Of a DNA stretch of 64,000 nt, positions 59,386 through 64,000 are shown piece after piece. Position 1 is the first letter of the stretch, and each line of letters begins with the position of its first letter. The stretch lies in NCBI RefSeq assembly GCF_964355755.1, contig NC_092670.1, forward strand, positions 1,885,001 to 1,949,000, given 5' to 3'. A program made the position numbers and the translations under genes. This DNA is from Antedon mediterranea (Eukaryota > Echinodermata > Crinoidea > Comatulida > Antedonidae). A model generated the notes under the pieces. That model was not told the origin of the DNA, ran no database searches, and worked only from the letters and a program-made list of their open reading frames with translations.

Positions 59386-62300
59386 ATGATAAAAAGAGCC
59401 GCAAGTATGGAAGAGTTCAATAAAATGCGTGACAAAGCTAAGAGCGCTATTGACGACTCTGCAGCTGACTTGAACACCATCAGTCAGGAGATTTGGTCGA
59501 ACCCAGAACTAGCGTATGAAGAACACCATGCCCACAAGATCCTTACAAACTTTTTGGAAAAACAAGGCTTCGAAGTTGAGCGTAAATACATCTTGGACAC
59601 TGCCTTCCGAGCTACATGGGGTACAGATGGGGGCGTTACCATAGGAGTCATATGTGAATATGACGCCCTTCCAGGGATAGGACATGCTTGCGGACATAAT
59701 TTGATTGCAGAATGTGGAGTTGCTACTGCTATTGGTATTAAAGCTGCTCTTGAGATGAACTTAGTTAAAGATCTTAAAGCAAAGGTAAACACAATTTTGA
59801 GCAGTTTTATAGTCATTTTGTTTTTATCCTTGCTTTAACTACTCAGTTGAGAGAATCGTAGTCCTTCTGTGCTCGTGGTGTGATACAACTATACAATACA
59901 GTGGCCATTTTGTAGAGTCACTGCCCTGCTCATATCAATTTGATGTTGCCTAGTTTTACAGATCTCTGAATTCAACAACCATACACTCCATGTATATATT
60001 TAAAAGAGGCTCTTAGAAACATATTTTTAAAACAATTTACCCAAAATGATTAATTTATTAATACACTGGAGCTTGTAAGTAATAGTAAATTTATTTATGA
60101 TAAAAAATGTGACCTCTTTAATTTATGAATTAAAGAATATATATGCAAATATTGTTGCTGGTAGAATTAGTACAAAGGACATGTGATTACAAGTATTATA
60201 ATTTATGAATGAACCAAGACCAGGATTTTATACAACACAGTCTAATCATAAAAAACAACCAATTTAAGATTATATTTATTATAATATAATGCATACACTA
60301 CGGTAATACATTTTTTAGGCCACTAATTATCTTGCTTGTACTTTAAACCCTTTTGCATACACACTAATGTATATTTAACCTAAAAAAATAATATAAACAT
60401 CATTTACTAATACAATTCAATGTCGTGGAAAGTAAACAAGTTTAGTTTAAACCTCCAAAAAGTTTACAACTTGTGCGAGTTGAAACAGTTGTACAGTACA
60501 GTATTAACTTCTGTCATAATCATTTGTTTTTAAAAAGCATAGATTCATATCTTTTTCTGTCAAAGTCTTCAGATAGGTTGAACTTTCATTTTTCTTAGAT
60601 TGTTGTGCTTGGTACACCAGCAGAAGAAGGGGGTGGAGGAAAATGCCAGATGATTGAACGTGGTGCATTTGATGGCTTAGACGTTGCAATGATGGCCCAT
60701 CCATACGCCCACAATGTCTCAAGACCAAAAGCACTGTCCATGCTAGAGTAAGAATCCTGAACAAACTATTATATTTAAGTTTAAGGGAGAATAGAATTTG
60801 TTATTTTGAAATAAGTTTTGTCAGCTTATATTGAGTTTTGAGATAGTTGCCTGTATATTATGTCCCAAAACTCAAGCCCACAGCATCATTACAACCAAAA
60901 GCTCCCTTAAGATTTTATAGAAGCCTGTCTTAAGGAAGTCTGGTTTTCACATGTATTATAAATAAATATTATACCTGGTAAATATCTTTTAAAGTATTTC
61001 AACATGATAAAAATGATATGCCTTCATCATCAAATTACTTTACTACAGCATGTTTTTTTTACAGTATAAATTTAATTAAAATGTTAAATTTCAGATTAAA
61101 GATTAGTTACCATGGTAAATCAGCACATGCAGCTGCAGCACCATGGGAAGGTGTCAATGCATTAGATGCTGCCGTAGCATGCTATAGCAATTTATCAAAT
61201 CTACGCCAGCAGATGAAACCAGATTGGAGAATCCATGGTAAATAAGGATATAATTCTCATAGTCAGGAGTTCTTGATGATTTTCTGTCTATCAAAACTTG
61301 TCCTGTAGCTCTGAATAGCATACACTGACTTTTAATCTACTATAATAAAATGAGAAATTTGTTATAATTTATTCATAAAAAATTAGGTAAATATAATATA
61401 TATAAACATTTTTAGGTATTATAACTAATGGAGGACTTCAGGCAAATATCATTCCTGATAAGGCGGAGCTATCGTACTACTTGAGGGCGCCAGATGAAGA
61501 GAATTTAGCACTGCTAAAAGAGAAAGCAGTAGCATGTATTGAGGGAGCTGCCAAGTCTACTGGTTGCCAGGTAATACTATTGATTTTCTAAGAATAATTT
61601 TTTTCTGCAGGAATAATTAATGTCATATATAAATATTTTTTTTTTACATTTTACTAACACCAGGGTGTCATTTTAAGCTAGCAGTGTGTGTGTCAACATC
61701 ATTCCAACTTTTGAATTTGAAAATTACACCTCTGCAAACATTTATTTTCCAGGCTATGTTTTTGTTCAACCCCCTATGTATATCGCTAAGTCATAACACA
61801 CACCTTTCCAATGTCTATGAAAAGCAACTCCAGATTTTAAAACCGGATGAAACAAAGGACGCAAAGTCTGAGAATAAGGAAAACAAACCTGAGACTAATG
61901 GGGGTGCTAATGGCTCCAACAATCTGAGTAAAAATGCAGAAGTTATGATGGATTCGGTAGATATTGGAGAACTGTCTTTGAATATCATAAGCCTTTTTGT
62001 TTCATACGCCATTGACGATGATACTCTGTATGGAACAGAAGCGTTTAATCAAATATGTGGTATGAATACCGTTGGTATTGATATAAATGTTAATTTAGTT
62101 GGAGCAGAGTATAGTGGGGTTTTGTCTTGTCCTGTAGTCTTCATATCAAAGGTTCTGATCTCATATCTGTTTTCTTCTTCTAAGGTAAAACACTAAATAT
62201 CAGACTAATGGGTTCATTTGTGGTTCTTATTCTTTGATATAAAAGATCATTTTGCTCTAAAAAATGCAATCATTATGTGAAAGTGCAATGCATACAGCAA

Positions 62301-63034
62301 GTGATTGATCATACAACATTGTATTTCATTGCCTAATGCTTTTTAAACTATAAAACTGGGGGGAAAAAAGATATATTTTCACTTCGTTCAATTAGGGTGA
62401 AAATTGACAACTACACCTTTTTTAAACATCATCATAAAATTTTTTATTATTGTTATATTATCACAAAATGAAAAAACACTACATTAGCATCGCTGCACTA
62501 GAAAAGAAGCATGTTATTGATACGGGTATACAGTTTGAAAAATGTGACTTTGCATGTAGTAAACTTAAAATATCAACACGCACATGGATTGGGTGACCTC
62601 ACAAATGTTACACTGAGAATTTATATGTGGCATGTGATGATATCAATGCAGATGCACCTACCACTTACTTTATTAAATCAGGTATGTGCTTGTTTGTTGT
62701 TTTCATTAGGAGTCATGTAGCTACAAAAAGCTTGTGACAAATAGGTGTTTTCCTAAATTTTAAGTAAATGTTTACTTATTTATAAAGCTAAATATAGTTC
62801 TTATTATAAAAACAACATGTTGTTGCATTTTAAATTAATTTGCTTGTTTGATTTTTTTGTCCAGGGTCAGAAGCAGCTCAGGTGCCTACATTGATCCAGG
62901 CCAAAGCATTCGCATTGACTGCCCTGGAATTGGCTTATCCTATCAACGAGGGAATGCTTCAAAATATTCGCAAGGAGTTCCAAGACACTGTAAAACCAAA
63001 ACAACCAAACAAAGAGAAAGCTGAAGAGAACTGA
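59386..63034 (+). CDS. PM20D2: Peptidase M20 domain-containing protein 2 (M20 metallopeptidase/amidohydrolase)
   Basis: PM20D2 (ACY1L2) type cytosolic dipeptidase; the family hydrolyses beta-alanyl or gamma-aminobutyryl dipeptides with basic residues. Exons: 59382-59784, 60599-60747, 61095-61237, 61416-61570, 61753-62059 and 62865-63034 (stop 63032-63034). From the ATG at 59386 this gives 440 residues, the usual family length. Motifs: [15 protein letters not shown] (metal ligands), [11 protein letters not shown] (catalytic Glu), [22 protein letters not shown] (dimerisation-domain His). The fifth exon is diverged and carries a Lys/Glu/Asn-rich insertion ([13 protein letters not shown]) where the family usually has none; it still aligns through YEKQ and SVDIGELS. 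The first exon starts in the phase of the upstream zinc-finger exon, so the true start may be 56708. Confidence 0.88.
62560..62681 (+). pseudogene. Decayed duplicate of the PM20D2 penultimate exon
   Basis: Two frames each carry part of an M20D2-like exon end. One frame has [18 protein letters not shown] and the other [15 protein letters not shown], joined to a good donor (TCAG|GTATGT) in the same phase as the exon ending at 62059. A frameshift between them and an in-frame TGA mean it cannot be used as it stands. Confidence 0.5.
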
Positions 63035-64000
63035 TCTGTTTTTCAATATTTTGTCAGTTATTTCTGCAGTAATAGCTACATTTGCTTCAGTATAATTGGT
63101 TGACTATAAAACTGTCAATAATATTAATAAGCACTGCAGTAATTTACTACAGTTATACTAAATAGATAATTGTATTAATACTTATTTTTCTTAAATCATT
63201 AAAATAAATCTTAAATGTAAATTGTCAATAGAACTATTGACATTTTTTTTTACTTATTGTAGTAAAATATGTTACTTTTAAAATAATTATGTGAAAGATG
63301 ATTACTGGTACTACAGTATTGAATACAATACAATTGAAATTTAATATGTATTAGTTTAAATTGTAATTTTTTAATTAAAATTGTAATTTTTTAATTAATA
63401 TTTGTAAAGATTACTAAATATGACAAATTATTTAAATTTAAAATATTTTAAATGTGGATTTAAAATAATTATGGGATTTTGTTTATTTGTAACATGAATA
63501 ATGTGGGTTTGTTATAATTAGGTTAAGATGCAGTGTAGACAGTTTTCCCACTTTAATTTAGACTTCTCTTTAAATAAAATCAAGTGAACATGCCTTTATA
63601 ACAGATTTATTGTCTAAGGAAACAAATTATAATTAAAAATATTTAAATACAATAATTTCAGTATTTATGTGTATTTAATAAAAGTTATTAACTTGAATCA
63701 TGAATGTGCATTTTTTTCTGGTAATTAGTGATTGTTTTTTTCTCAAAATATTATTAGCCACAAAAACCTATTCATACATTCATGGTTTATCAATTAAAGC
63801 CGATTGTTTTTTGACAGTGCAAATTTTTGATATTTTTTTCTAAAACAAGCCATTTTATTTTATCCGTGTACCGTAGGTTGAAATAAAACAGCAAATACAT
63901 TATAAAAATCTTTTGACGAACTCTGCTTTGATATCGCTTTATGAGAAGTATGCAAGCAATTTAGGTGTTCATTTTGGAGAATCTAATTTTACACATGGAT
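63035..64000. other. 3' UTR and downstream flank of PM20D2
   Basis: AT-rich sequence with an AATAAA at 63203-63208 (169 bases past the stop) and further ones near 63565 and 63677. No gene seen. Confidence 0.6.

Noticed and set aside
59484-59816. 110-codon minus-strand ORF
   Set aside because: Antisense shadow of the first PM20D2 exon.

Overview
This is a stretch of animal nuclear genome: AT-rich, with short exons split by GT-AG introns and many short inverted-repeat transposons, foldbacks, minisatellites and tRNA-derived SINEs. The proteins are metazoan (eIF3B, galactokinase, SEC14L1/5, an ACSM acyl-CoA synthetase, PM20D2). Frequent 'taggcctag'-type words and the repeat landscape suggest a marine deuterostome invertebrate, possibly an echinoderm; this is inference and no species is claimed.

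Layout. (1) 1-2990, plus: the 3' exons of eIF3B. (2) 4122-7324, minus: a complete seven-exon galactokinase, convergent with eIF3B. (3) 7325-16860: about 9.5 kb without a gene that I can support, filled with minisatellites, a TIR element and a foldback. (4) 16861-38113, minus: a complete 14-exon SEC14L1/5-like lipid-transfer protein. Its introns hold a ~4.3 kb inverted-repeat structure with decayed transposon genes, an inserted reverse-transcriptase fragment and several TIR elements. (5) 38897-46088, plus: a secreted GH99-like protein in 14 exons, divergent from SEC14L with 783 bp between the start codons. One intron carries a 1.65 kb minisatellite. (6) 47679-53415, minus: a complete 15-exon mitochondrial-type medium-chain acyl-CoA synthetase, convergent with (5). 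(7) 56708-59053, plus: a 781-codon ORF with four tandem TTF/BED-like zinc fingers, followed at 59382-63034 by six exons of a PM20D2-type M20 peptidase. The finger ORF ends exactly in a splice donor that is in phase with the first M20 exon, so the two may be one gene of 1222 codons.

The genes do not form a pathway. They are ordinary housekeeping or metabolic genes (translation, galactose use, lipid transfer, acyl-CoA formation, dipeptide hydrolysis). The least ordinary items are the finger-array/M20 fusion model, a PM20D2 exon with a decayed second copy, a galactokinase splice donor copied three times in a 76-bp array, a probable GC-AG intron, and a 36-bp satellite open in two frames.

Exon boundaries were set by hand from splice consensus, reading phase and family similarity. 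No alignment or database search was run.
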